The position numbers were made by a program, and so were the translations under genes. Below, piece by piece: positions 49,439-57,760 of a DNA stretch of 64,000 nucleotides (position 1 is its first letter; each line of letters begins with the position of its first letter). Source of the stretch: Bog-473 sp963753115 (GTDB taxonomy: Bacteria; Actinomycetota; Acidimicrobiia; Acidimicrobiales; RAAP-2); assembly GCA_963753115.1 (NCBI GenBank), contig CAVWBB010000002.1:1-64000 (forward strand), written 5' to 3'. The notes under the pieces were generated by a model. That model saw nothing but the letters and a program-made list of their open reading frames with translations, had not been told where the DNA came from and ran no database searches.

Positions 49439-50674
49439 ATGAGCACCCTGGCAGACACCACCCCGGTCGACCTCTCGGATTCCCGGTCCTTCGTGGACGG
49501 TGTCCCCCACGCCTGGCTGGCCCACCTGCGCCGCACCGACCCCGTCCACTGGCAGGACGAGCCCGGCGGCCCCGGCTTCTGGGCCGTGACCCGCTACGAG
49601 GACTGCGTCGCGGTCAACCGTGACTACGAGCGCTTCAGCTCGGCCGCCCAGGGCACCATGCCCTTCGAGCTCGGGGCCGACGAGGTGGCCCAGCAGAGCC
49701 TGATGATGCTCAACATGGATCCGCCCCTCCACACCCGCTACCGGCGCCTCGTCAACAAGGGGTTCACCCCCCGCATGGTGCGTGACCTCGAGGAGAGCAT
49801 CCACCGCTCCACCGACGCCATCATCGACGAGGTGATCGAGAAGGGCGAGGCCGACTTCGTCACCCAGATCTCCGCCGAGCTCCCCCTCCAGGTCATCGCC
49901 GAGCTGCTCGGTGTGCCCCAAGTCGACCGCCACCGCATGTTCGAGTGGTCCAACCGCATGGTCGGCAACGAGGATCCCGAGTACCAGGATCAGGCCGAGC
50001 TGGCTTTGACCTCCGCCATGGAGCTCTACGCCTACGCCTCCGAGCTGTTCGCCAAGAAGCGGATCGATCCCCACGCCGACCTCATGAGCGCACTCACGAC
50101 CGTCGAGATCGACGGGGAGCGCCTCAGCGACATGGAGCTCGAGCTCTTCTTCCTCCTCCTCACCGTGGCGGGCAACGAGACCACCCGCAACCTCATGTCC
50201 GGCGGCATGCACGCGTTCTTCCAGAACCCCGAACAGTGGCAGCGGTTGCTGGACGACCGCAGCCTGCTCCCGACCGCCGTCGACGAGATGCTCCGCTTCG
50301 TGTCGCCCGTCATGAACTTCCGGCGCACCGCCATGGTCGACACAGAGCTCAGTGGGACCGCGATCGCGGCGGGCGACAAGGTGGTGTTCTTCCACGCCTC
50401 GGCCAACAGGGACGAGGACACGTTCAGCGACCCCGACACCTTCGACATCGGCCGGGACCCCAACCCGCACATCGCCTTCGGGGGCGGCGGGCCCCACTTC
50501 TGCCTGGGGACCAACCTGGCCCGGATGGAGATCCGGGTGATGTTCGAACACCTGTTGGACCGCATGCCCGACATCCGCCAGGACGGCGATGTGCAGCGCC
50601 TACAGTCCCAGTTCATCAATGGCGTCAAGCACCTTCCCGTGGCATTCACCCCCTCCGCTCGCGTCGGCGCCTGA
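49439..50674 (+). CDS. Cytochrome P450 (CYP124/125/142-like)
   Basis: Class I monooxygenase of 411 residues. Landmarks are M-D-P-P-L-H-T-R-Y-R-R-L in the C-helix, the I-helix AGNETTR near 240, the K-helix E-x-x-R (E-M-L-R), and the heme loop F-G-G-G-G-P-H-F-C-L-G-T near 345. The C-terminal I-N-G-V-K-H-L-P-V-A-F resembles the mycobacterial CYP124/125/142 group that omega-hydroxylates sterol side chains and branched lipids; that closer placement is from memory. ATG 49439 has GAGGAG upstream. It is first in an operon with TetR and an F420-type oxidoreductase. Confidence 0.92.
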   Translation: MSTLADTTPVDLSDSRSFVDGVPHAWLAHLRRTDPVHWQDEPGGPGFWAVTRYEDCVAVNRDYERFSSAAQGTMPFELGADEVAQQSLMMLNMDPPLHTRYRRLVNKGFTPRMVRDLEESIHRSTDAIIDEVIEKGEADFVTQISAELPLQVIAELLGVPQVDRHRMFEWSNRMVGNEDPEYQDQAELALTSAMELYAYASELFAKKRIDPHADLMSALTTVEIDGERLSDMELELFFLLLTVAGNETTRNLMSGGMHAFFQNPEQWQRLLDDRSLLPTAVDEMLRFVSPVMNFRRTAMVDTELSGTAIAAGDKVVFFHASANRDEDTFSDPDTFDIGRDPNPHIAFGGGGPHFCLGTNLARMEIRVMFEHLLDRMPDIRQDGDVQRLQSQFINGVKHLPVAFTPSARVGA

Positions 50675-50706
50675 GCCGGCCGGAATCTGAGGCGGGCGAG
50701 GTAGCG

Positions 50707-51330
50707 GTGGCCAGGCGCGCGCCCGACGCGCTGAAGGACGTCATCCGAGACTTCCGGCGCGACCAGTTGATCGACACGGCGCGCCGGCTCTTCGGCGAGC
50801 GCGGCACCACGGACGTCTCCATGGACGAGATCGCCGTCGAAGCCGGCGTCGCCCGCTCCACGGTCTACGTCTACTTCGCCAACCGCGACGACCTCCTGCG
50901 CGCCTGCGTGCAGTCCATGTACGAGCGCCTGCAGGACACCATTGCCCTCGTCGCGGACGACACCGCCCCGCCCGTGGCGCGGTTGCGCCGGCTGATCCTC
51001 GGTGCGCTCGAGCGCATTGACGAGAGCCCCGCCTTCTTCCGCCTCGCCATGGCCACGCAGTCGACCACCACGGCCGCCGGGTCAGAGGCCGTCGGTGGCG
51101 CGCTCATGATGATCGGGCTCGACATGATCCGGGTGCTGGAGGACCTCGTCGTGGCCGGCATGGCCAACGGCGACTTCCGAGCCGACATCGACCCCGAGCG
51201 GGCGGTGGTGCTGGTCGGCCAGCAGATCTACGGCGCGCTCTCGGTCCGGGCCGGCGAGCCCGACCCGATCCCGGCGGCCCAGGCCGCCGACGAGATGTGC
51301 GCCTTCGTGTGCCGAGGACTGGGAGCGTGA
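50707..51330 (+). CDS. TetR-family transcriptional regulator
   Basis: Cytoplasmic repressor of 207 residues. The N-terminal helix-turn-helix is I-D-T-A-R-R-L-F-G-E-R-G-T-T-D-V-S-M-D-E, with recognition helix segment V-A-R-S-T-V-Y-V-Y-F near residues 48-57. The C-terminal helices form the ligand-binding and dimer domain. The GTG start is 32 bases after the P450 stop. The stop abuts the next gene's ATG (1 base), so it is co-transcribed with the P450 and the oxidoreductase. The palindrome before the P450 is its likely operator. The inducer is unknown, plausibly the P450 substrate. Confidence 0.9.
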   Translation: MARRAPDALKDVIRDFRRDQLIDTARRLFGERGTTDVSMDEIAVEAGVARSTVYVYFANRDDLLRACVQSMYERLQDTIALVADDTAPPVARLRRLILGALERIDESPAFFRLAMATQSTTTAAGSEAVGGALMMIGLDMIRVLEDLVVAGMANGDFRADIDPERAVVLVGQQIYGALSVRAGEPDPIPAAQAADEMCAFVCRGLGA

Positions 51331-51331
51331 C

Positions 51332-52208
51332 ATGAAGTTCGACCTGTGGATGCCGACGGCCAGCCCCATGACCACCGCCGGTCTGCTCGACGCCGTCGCC
51401 GAAGGGGCCGAGGAGCGCGGCATCGGGACCATCTGGGTGGGCGAGCACGTCGTGCTCTTCGAGCAGTACGAGAGCCACTACCCCTACGCCGACGACGGGC
51501 GCATCCCGGCCCCGCCCGGCTCCGGGCTGCTCGAGCCGATGATCACGCTGACCTACCTGGCGGCGAGGACCTCGAGCGTCCGCCTCGGCACGGCCATGCT
51601 GTTGCTCCCCCAGCGGAATCCCGTCTACACGGCCAAGGAGGTCAGCTCGCTCGACTGGCTGTCCGGCGGGCGGGTCGACCTCGGCATCGGCGTGGGCTGG
51701 CTCAAGGAGGAGTTCGACGTGCTCAACGTGCCGTGGGAGCGCCGGGGCCGCCGCACGGACGAGTACCTCGAGGTCCTGCGCACGCTCTGGGCCGACGACA
51801 CGTCGTCCTTCCACGGCGAGGTCTACGACCTGCCCGACTGCCAGATGTTCCCCAAGCCCGTGCAGCAGCCGCCCCCGATCCACATCGGCGGCGAGACAGC
51901 CGCGGCGCTCCGGCGGGTGGCGCGTCACGGGCAGGGCTGGCACACCTTCAACCGTTCGCCCGACGAGCTCGCAGCCGGGCTGGCGGAGCTCGACGTGGAG
52001 CTCCAGGCCGTCGGGCGCAGCCGGGCCGACGTGCGCATCACGGTGTGCCCCTACTTCAACCAGCTCACGCCTGCATGGGTGGAGGGCTACGCCGAGGCCG
52101 GCGCCGACGCCGTGGCCGCGCTCTTCTTCGCCTTCACGCGCGGATGACGTCGCACGCGCCTTCGACGACCTCGAAGCCTGCCGGGAGGCGGCCGCCCGGG
52201 CGCGCTGA
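51332..52208 (+). CDS. LLM-class (F420-dependent type) oxidoreductase, 3' frameshift
   Basis: Luciferase-like TIM-barrel enzyme. I-W-V-G-E-H-V-V-L-F near 35, R-L-G-T-A-M-L-L-L-P-Q-R-N-P near 85-98 and G-R-V-D-L-G-I-G-V-G-W near 110-120 are those of F420- or FMN-using members. A TIGR03619-type length is expected. The main frame stops at 52147 just inside the last helix. One base later the sequence continues D-D-V-A-R-A-F-D-D-L-E-A-C-R-E-A-A to TGA 52206-52208, giving about 291 residues, so a single-base indel near 52140 is inferred. It probably acts on the same pathway as the P450. Confidence 0.88.
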
Positions 52209-52238
52209 CCGGCACCTGTCGGGGAGGGCGCCCGGACG

Positions 52239-52280
52239 GTGCCAACCAGCCAGACAGTGCCAACCAGACAGTGCCAACCA
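52239..52280 (+). repeat. Short tandem repeat of GTGCCAACCAG units
   Basis: GTGCCAACCAG(C)CAGACA at 52239-52256, GTGCCAACCAGACA at 52257-52270 and a partial GTGCCAACCA at 52271-52280. Probably replication-slippage DNA; it could be an iterated binding site. Confidence 0.5.
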
Positions 52281-52407
52281 CGGGCGACGCGAGGTGCGCC
52301 GTGTGCTCGGGGCGGACCACACCCGCTTCCTCGCGCCGCCCGAAGGCTTGACCCTTCGAACGTAAGGCCGCTGCCCGCTTCGGTGCATCGTCCGCAGGAA
52401 TGATCCG

Positions 52408-52434
52408 CCTCCCCAGGTTTCATCCCTGGGGAGG
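52408..52434 (+). terminator. 10-bp hairpin CCTCCCCAGG / CCTGGGGAGG
   Basis: Perfect stem with a 7-base loop (TTTCATC), 200 bases after the oxidoreductase and 205 before the kinase start. No T-run. It may end the P450 operon or act in the kinase leader. Confidence 0.45.
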
Positions 52435-52638
52435 AACACCGGTCCGGCCCCCACCAGGGAGGCTGGAGAGATGCGACCGGGGTGGTTCCCGACCAGAGGC
52501 CCAGCTCAGGCGGCACTAGCATGGTCTTCCCGCCCGGGAACGAAGGATCCGATGGCCCCAAGCTCACGTCACCTGTATCCCGCGTGGCTGTTTCCAGAGA
52601 GGCTCCGGCCCCGGAATGGTTGGAGCGGCACGCCAGCG

Positions 52639-53944
52639 GTGAGCACGCAGCAGCGCCCGGACGAAGGAGCCTGGAGGGTCTGGGAATGGCTCCGCGCCTT
52701 CGACCGCCGCTACGCCACCCTCGTCGACGTGGTCCTGGCGGGAGGCCTGTTCGTCCTGTGCTCCGGCTGGTTCATCGAACGGTCGGCGAGCCGCCCGAGC
52801 CTGTGGCTCGTGGCCGCCCTGATCTTCCCGCTGACCTTCCGCCGCCGGGCACCGATGACCGTCTTCCTCGTCATCGCCGCCGTCGCCTTGCTCCAGTGGT
52901 TCGTGGCCGAGCGGGGCCTCGCCGACGTCGCGCTGCTCGTCGCGCTCTACACGGTGGCGCTCGAGTCCGAGTGGCGCCTCGTCGCGGCGGCCGTCGTCAT
53001 CCTCGAAGTCGGCGTCGTGCTGGCGACGGCACGCTGGGAGCTGACGGGCAACAACGTGCAGTCCTTCGTCTTCCTCACCGGACTCGTCTTCACCGCCTTG
53101 CTGGCCGGAGTGGTGGTGCGGGCCCTGGGTAGCCAACTCGACTGGTTGGCCGAGCGCGCCGAACGGCTCGAGATCGAGCGTGACCAGCAGGCGTCACTGG
53201 CCGCGGTCACGGAACGGGCGCGCATCGCGCGCGAGATGCACGACGTGGTCTCGCACAACATCCAGGTGATGGTGACCCTGGCCGACGCCGCCTCGCTGGC
53301 GCAGGCGGCGAACCCCGAGCGGGCGGCCGAGGCCATCCACGAGGTGTCGAGCACGGGCCGCCAGGCGCTGACCGACATGCGGCGGATGCTGGGCGTCCTG
53401 CGCGACGAGCCGCCCGCCGGCGCCGGAGCCGGGCCCGGCGACCCGATCAAGGGGAACGGGAGCGGCGGCGGGAACGTGAGAGGCCGCCCCTCCCTCGCCC
53501 CCCAGCCGGGGCTGCGCGAGCTCAGATGCGCTCGTCGAGCGCGTCCGGGCCACCGGCCTCGACATCTCGGTCGAACGCGAAGGTTCCCCCTTCGAGCTGT
53601 CCGGTGCGGCCGGTCTGACCGTCTACCGGGTGGTGCAGGAGGCGCTCACCAATGCCCTGAAGCATGCCCACGAGCCGACCAGTGTGGAGGTGCACCTGGC
53701 CTTCGCCGATCCGGACGTGTCGGTGCGGGTCACCGACAACGGCAACGGGAACGGGAACGGCATCGGCAACGGGCTCGGCAACGGCAACGGCCGCTCGGCG
53801 GCACCGGGCGGGGGCCACGGCCTGGCCGGCATGGCGGAGCGGGCCACGGCTTTCGGCGGGACCCTCAGTGCCGGGCCACGCGATGCCGGCGGCTGGGAGG
53901 TCGAGGCCACGTTGCGCGACTGCAAGGCGCCCTCCCCCGCATGA
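52639..53944 (+). CDS. NarL-type sensor histidine kinase, frameshifted
   Basis: Membrane sensor of about 434 residues. Four or more helices lie in residues 30-165. The HisKA_3 dimerisation helix then carries the phospho-acceptor His in A-R-I-A-R-E-M-H-D-V-V-S-H-N. A single extra A at about 53524 moves the frame. The ATPase domain continues as L-D-A-L-V-E-R-V-R-A-T-G-L, N-box V-Q-E-A-L-T-N-A-L-K-H-A and G2 box H-G-L-A-G-M. The G1 region D-N-G has grown into an Asn-Gly run (N-G-N-G-N-G-N-G-I-G-N-G-L-G-N-G). The stop overlaps the response regulator ATG. The stimulus is unknown; no extracellular sensor domain is evident. Confidence 0.85.
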
Positions 53945-54636
53945 CCATCCGGGTGGTGCTGGCCGACGACCAGGCGCTCCTGCGCAAGGGCTTCCGCATG
54001 ATTTTGGAGGCCGAGGAGGACATGGAGATCGTGGGCGAGGCGCCGGACGGCGCCGACGCCGTGCGCCTCGTCGAGCTCTACCGGCCCGACGTCGTGCTGA
54101 TGGACGTGCGCATGCCGGTGCTCGACGGGATTGAGGCCACCCGGGCCATCGCCGCCTCGTCGGCCGGCACGGAGACCCGCGTGCTCATCCTCACGACCTT
54201 CGACCTCGACGAGTACGCCTTCAGCGCGCTGCGGGCCGGCGCCAGCGGCTTTCTCCTCAAGGACGTCCCGCCGGCCGAGCTGATCGCGGCCATCCGCACC
54301 GTCGCCCGGGGCGATGCCGTCGTGTCGCCCCGCATCACCCGGCGCCTGCTCGAGGAGTACGCCGCCACGCTGCCCGACCTGTCTGCGGGCGCCGGAGGCG
54401 CCGACGGCGGTGCCGGAGCGGACGAGCACCCGGCCCTGGCCAGCCTCACCGAGCGCGAGCGCGAGGTCCTGCTCGCCGTGGCCGACGGGCTGTCCAACGC
54501 GGAAATCGCCGAGCGCCTCTACGTCTCCGAGGCCACCGTCAAGTCCCACGTCGGGCGGCTGCTGGCCAAGCTCGGGCTGCGCGACCGCGTGCAGGCGGTC
54601 GTCTTCGCCTTCCAATCGGGGCTCGTCCGACCCTGA
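53941..54636 (+). CDS. LuxR/NarL-family response regulator
   Basis: Cytoplasmic transcription factor of 231 residues, phosphorylated by the preceding kinase. The receiver has the acidic pair A-D-D-Q near residues 8-11, phospho-Asp in D-V-V-L-M-D-V-R-M-P near 55, and the conserved Lys in F-L-L-K-D-V-P-P. A Gly/Ala linker leads to the LuxR helix-turn-helix L-T-E-R-E-R-E-V-L-L ... I-A-E-R-L-Y-V-S-E-A-T-V-K-S-H. ATG 53941 overlaps the kinase stop, so they are translationally coupled. Because of the indel in the kinase, a naive gene caller would fuse the two. Confidence 0.93.
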   Translation: MTIRVVLADDQALLRKGFRMILEAEEDMEIVGEAPDGADAVRLVELYRPDVVLMDVRMPVLDGIEATRAIAASSAGTETRVLILTTFDLDEYAFSALRAGASGFLLKDVPPAELIAAIRTVARGDAVVSPRITRRLLEEYAATLPDLSAGAGGADGGAGADEHPALASLTEREREVLLAVADGLSNAEIAERLYVSEATVKSHVGRLLAKLGLRDRVQAVVFAFQSGLVRP

Positions 54637-54666
54637 GCCCGGCGCACGCGCCCATAGGCTCTCCGT

Positions 54667-56283
54667 GTGGCTCCCGTGGCGTCCCCCGACACCGAATTCG
54701 GCACCTTCAGCGACTCGGGTCCCTGGAACGTCGACCCCGACGCGCTGCCCTGGCGCCACGGGCTGGCCGGGGTGCGCACCCGGCTCACCGCCTCGCTCCC
54801 CCGCCTGACCCGGACCCGCACCCTGCCGCCCCTGCGCCGGCTGGGCACCACCGTGCGCCACGGCGGCGGCGCGCTGGCGCTCTGGTACCTGCGGGAGCGC
54901 CGGCGCGGCGGCACGGAGTCCATCGCCGGCATCTCGCGCCGGCTCCGCGTGGCGGCCGAGAAGCTGGGCCCGACCTACATCAAGCTGGGCCAGATCATCG
55001 CCTCGGGTGACGGGGTCTTCCCCGCCGAACTCGTCGCCGAGTTCAAGTGGTGCCGCGACCAGGTCACGCCCGAGCCCTGGCCGGTCGTCGAGCGGGTGCT
55101 GACCGAGGAGCTGGGCGGCCCCCTCTCCACGGCCTTCGCCTGGGTCGAGCACACGCCCCTGGCCGCCGCCTCCATCGCCCAGGTGCACGCCGCCACGCTG
55201 CGCGACGGCACCCCCGTCGTGGTCAAGGTGCAGCGGCCGACGGTGTCGACCCGCGTGCACCAGGACCTCGCCGTGATGGCGTGGCTGGCGCCCCACCTCG
55301 TCGGCCGCATCCCCGTGGCCGCGCTCGCCAACCCGCCGGCGCTGGTGGAGCTGTTCGCCGAGACGATCGTGGAGGAGCTCGACTTCCGCCTGGAGGCCGA
55401 GAACATGCTCGATGTCGCCTCCACCTTCGCCGCGCTCGACCAGCGCGACTTCGTCGTGCCCCGCCCCCACCCGACGCTGGTGACGCGCCGCATGCTCGTC
55501 ATGGAGCGGCTCGACGGCTTCCACTTCGGCGACGTGGAGGGCATGCAGGCGGCGGGCATCGACACCGAGGCGGTCGTGCGCGCCGGCATGATCGGCTTCT
55601 TGGAGGGTGCCCTGTTCTACGGCATCTTCCACGGCGACCTGCACGGCGGGAACCTGTTCGTGCTCCCGTCGGGGAAGACCGCATTGCTGGACTTCGGCAT
55701 CACGGGCCGGCTCACCGAGGCCAAACGCCTCGCCCTGCTGACGCTGGTGGTCGGGGCGTCCAACGCGGACATCCCCACCCAAGTCGGCGCGCTGCGCGAC
55801 CTCGGCGCCTTCCCGGGCGACCTCGATGTGCAACACGTCATCGACGTGCTGGGGCTCGACCGGCCGCCGGTGGACCCGACGGCGCTGAGTGCCGACGAGC
55901 TGGTGGCCGAGATGCAGCACTCCATCAAGACGCTGCTCGGCATCGGCGCCCGGCTTCCGAAAGAGCTGATGCTCTTCGTGAAGAACATGATGTTCCTCGA
56001 CGGCGCCATCGCCACCCTCGCACCGGACCTCGACCTGTTCGCCGAGGTCGAGGCGATCGCGCTGCTGTTCGCCGCCAAGCACGGCGAGCGCATCATGGCC
56101 CAGCTCGGCCTGGAGCAGGACGCGCAGTGGGCGCCGGACATGGCGGGGATCAAGGCCGGCTTCGGCGTCGACGCGGCGACCGAGGGCCTGACCCACCGCG
56201 AGATCCAGGCCCGACGGGCCGAGGTCCGGGAGAAGTTCGACGGGCGGGGCCGCCCGGGGCGCAAGCGCCGCACGCCCAAGTAA
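54667..56283 (+). CDS. ABC1/AarF/UbiB-family atypical kinase
   Basis: Membrane-associated atypical protein-kinase-like ATPase, 538 residues. The family motifs are K-x-G-Q (Y-I-K-L-G-Q-I-I-A-S) near 105, and the Ala-rich loop A-A-A-S-I-A-Q-V-H that replaces the kinase glycine loop. V-V-V-K-V-Q-R-P carries the ATP Lys, H-G-D-L-H-G-G-N is the catalytic loop and L-D-F-G-I-T-G the DFG motif. The E. coli and yeast members act in ubiquinone synthesis and lipid homeostasis. Actinobacteria use menaquinone, so the role here is probably in membrane or isoprenoid lipid metabolism. GTG 54667 (54665 also possible but out of frame). Confidence 0.92.
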   Translation: MAPVASPDTEFGTFSDSGPWNVDPDALPWRHGLAGVRTRLTASLPRLTRTRTLPPLRRLGTTVRHGGGALALWYLRERRRGGTESIAGISRRLRVAAEKLGPTYIKLGQIIASGDGVFPAELVAEFKWCRDQVTPEPWPVVERVLTEELGGPLSTAFAWVEHTPLAAASIAQVHAATLRDGTPVVVKVQRPTVSTRVHQDLAVMAWLAPHLVGRIPVAALANPPALVELFAETIVEELDFRLEAENMLDVASTFAALDQRDFVVPRPHPTLVTRRMLVMERLDGFHFGDVEGMQAAGIDTEAVVRAGMIGFLEGALFYGIFHGDLHGGNLFVLPSGKTALLDFGITGRLTEAKRLALLTLVVGASNADIPTQVGALRDLGAFPGDLDVQHVIDVLGLDRPPVDPTALSADELVAEMQHSIKTLLGIGARLPKELMLFVKNMMFLDGAIATLAPDLDLFAEVEAIALLFAAKHGERIMAQLGLEQDAQWAPDMAGIKAGFGVDAATEGLTHREIQARRAEVREKFDGRGRPGRKRRTPK

Positions 56284-56303
56284 CCCGAACGGACGCGAAG
56301 ACC

Positions 56304-56807
56304 ATGCCGGCAGACGGCCGAAACGAAGGTGCGATGACCGACGACTCGATTCAGGACCAGATTCCGAACAACCACTGTTGGGGCTGTGGCGCGGACAACC
56401 CCCAGGGCTTGCACCTCAAGAGCTTCTGGGACGGCACGCTGGCTCGTGCACGCTTCCTTCCTGATGCCGCCTTCGCAGCCGGTCCGCTCCATGTCCTCAA
56501 TGGCGGCATCATCGCCACGCTGCTCGACTGCCACGGCGTCTGCACGGCGATCGCCCGAGCGTATGCCGACGAGCACCGCGCCATCGGTACGGAGCCGGAG
56601 ATCTGGCATGCAACGACCTCGATGACCGTGGACTACCTGCGCCCGACCCCGATCGGCCAAGAGGTGACGCTCCGCGGGCAGGTCGTCGCGGTCGACGCCA
56701 TGGGCATCGCTGTCAACTGCGTCCTCTCTTGCGCAGGCAAGGAACGGGCCCGGGCGACTGTCCGCTCGGTCCGCGTGCCCGAGTCGTGGCGGCACGGGTT
56801 GCGCTGA
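56304..56807 (+). CDS. PaaI-family hotdog thioesterase
   Basis: Small acyl-CoA thioesterase of the hotdog fold, 167 residues, cytoplasmic. N-H-C-W-G-C-G-A-D-N-P-Q-G-L-H-L near residues 24-39 is the signature of the PaaI/THEM4-like group. The active-site region is H-V-L-N-G-G-I-I-A-T-L-L-D with the catalytic Asp/His area, and the second hotdog strand is T-V-D-Y-L-R-P-T-P-I-G. ATG 56304 is 20 bases after the kinase-like gene; ATG 56334 (M-T-D-D-S-I-Q) is an alternative start. Likely co-transcribed with it. Confidence 0.87.
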   Translation: MPADGRNEGAMTDDSIQDQIPNNHCWGCGADNPQGLHLKSFWDGTLARARFLPDAAFAAGPLHVLNGGIIATLLDCHGVCTAIARAYADEHRAIGTEPEIWHATTSMTVDYLRPTPIGQEVTLRGQVVAVDAMGIAVNCVLSCAGKERARATVRSVRVPESWRHGLR

Positions 56808-56827
56808 GGGAGGCGGGCGGCGGCGGG

Positions 56828-57082
56828 CTACTTCGGCCGGAAATGCACGAAGATGCGGCCGAAGTTGTGCGAGTCCTTCTCCACCCGGTGGTAGAGCACC
56901 TTGATGTCCTTGCGGTCGAGGAAGCGCAGCACCCGCTTCTTCAGCTGCCCGCTGCCCTTCCCCGGGATGATCTCCACCAGCTTGGCCTTCTTGGCGACGG
57001 CCTCGTCCATGACCCCTCGCAGCGCCCGTTCGATGTCGTCGCCCCGGTTGTAGATGTCGTGCAGGTCCAGGACCAGCTTCAC
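56828..57082 (-). CDS. Smr/MutS2-C-like domain protein
   Basis: An 84-residue stand-alone Smr domain: L-D-L-H-D-I at the start, then the glycine loop I-I-P-G-K-G-S-G-Q-L-K-K-R-V near residues 39-52, and a final strand with R-I-F-V-H-F. Smr domains are nicking or RNA-cleaving nucleases in MutS2 and related proteins. The usual L-D-L-H-G appears here as L-D-L-H-D. Start GTG 57082 lies within a 17-bp tandem duplication, which makes its leader ambiguous. Convergent with the thioesterase. Confidence 0.8.
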   Translation of the reverse strand: MKLVLDLHDIYNRGDDIERALRGVMDEAVAKKAKLVEIIPGKGSGQLKKRVLRFLDRKDIKVLYHRVEKDSHNFGRIFVHFRPK

Positions 57083-57118
57083 GGAGGACTCTTCTTCACG
57101 GAGGACTCTTCTTCACGG
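57080..57118. repeat. 17-bp tandem duplication over the Smr start
   Basis: CACGGAGGACTCTTCTT is present at 57080-57096 and 57097-57113, followed by a partial CACGG at 57114. On the minus strand each copy begins a GTG. Because 17 is not a multiple of three, only the innermost GTG (57082) is in frame. No Shine-Dalgarno is visible on the minus strand. Confidence 0.75.
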
Positions 57119-57198
57119 TGGACTGCCTGCCATGGCGGCACGATAGGTCCGGCGGGCCGATCCCGGCCCCCGCCGCCCGTCGATGGGAAGCTGGCGGG

Positions 57199-57636
57199 GT
57201 GAGCACCATCAGGGCGCTGCAACGCGACGACTGGGACGACTGGATGGCCCTCTGGGCCGGCTACCTGGCCTTCTACCGGGCCGAATTGCCCGAGGCCACC
57301 TCCCGGGCCACCTTCGACCGTCTCTGTGCCGGCGAGGAGGGCCTCTTCGGCCTCCTGGCCATCGATGCCACCGGGCACGGCATCGGGATGGCCAACTGCG
57401 TGCTGCATGCCTCGACCTGGTCCCGGCAGCCCAAGTGCTACCTGGAGGACCTCTTCGTGGCCCCCGCGGCGCGGGGGCTCGACGTGGGCCGTGCGCTGCT
57501 CAAGGCCGTCAAGGCGGCCGGCACCGAGCGGGGGGCGGACCAGGTCTACTGGCACACCCAGCAGTACAACGGGCGGGCGCGCTCCCTCTACGACCAGGTG
57601 GGGCGACCCACGTCGTTCGTCGTCTACGAGATGTAG
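57199..57636 (+). CDS. GNAT-family N-acetyltransferase
   Basis: Acetyl-CoA-dependent acyltransferase of 145 residues. Motif A is D-L-F-V-A-P-A-A-R-G-L-D-V-G-R-A-L near 90-106, giving the Arg-x-x-Gly-x-Gly/Ala pyrophosphate loop (R-G-L-D-V-G-R-A). Motif B has Y-W-H-T-Q-Q-Y-N-G-R-A-R-S-L-Y, with the conserved Asn and Tyr. Start GTG 57199 (V-S-T-I-R-A-L-Q-R-D-D-W). The substrate is unknown; the sequence resembles the small soluble amine-acetylating group. Confidence 0.88.
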   Translation: MSTIRALQRDDWDDWMALWAGYLAFYRAELPEATSRATFDRLCAGEEGLFGLLAIDATGHGIGMANCVLHASTWSRQPKCYLEDLFVAPAARGLDVGRALLKAVKAAGTERGADQVYWHTQQYNGRARSLYDQVGRPTSFVVYEM

Positions 57637-57760
57637 GCGCCTGTCACAGCAGTTCCGTAGGGTGTCGGTCATGGCCCCCGCGCACCTTCGGATCATCACG
57701 GCCTCATCTCGGGTCACGGACCCCTCGCGGGCCGGCCGGTAGGGTTCGACCGGACCCACC

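Larger units (their letters stand above)
52209..52638. other. Gap upstream of the histidine kinase
   Basis: About 430 bases without a convincing gene. It contains the short tandem repeat at 52239-52280 and the hairpin at 52408-52434. In-frame sequence runs back from the kinase GTG at 52639 to about 52552, but it is not conserved in character, so I start the kinase at 52639. Confidence 0.45.

Noticed and set aside
53623..56196. 857-residue open frame on the minus strand over the ABC1 kinase gene
   Set aside because: It is antisense to a protein with all ABC1 motifs. Its own composition is Arg/Gly/His-rich with no motif, typical of antisense frames in GC-rich DNA.
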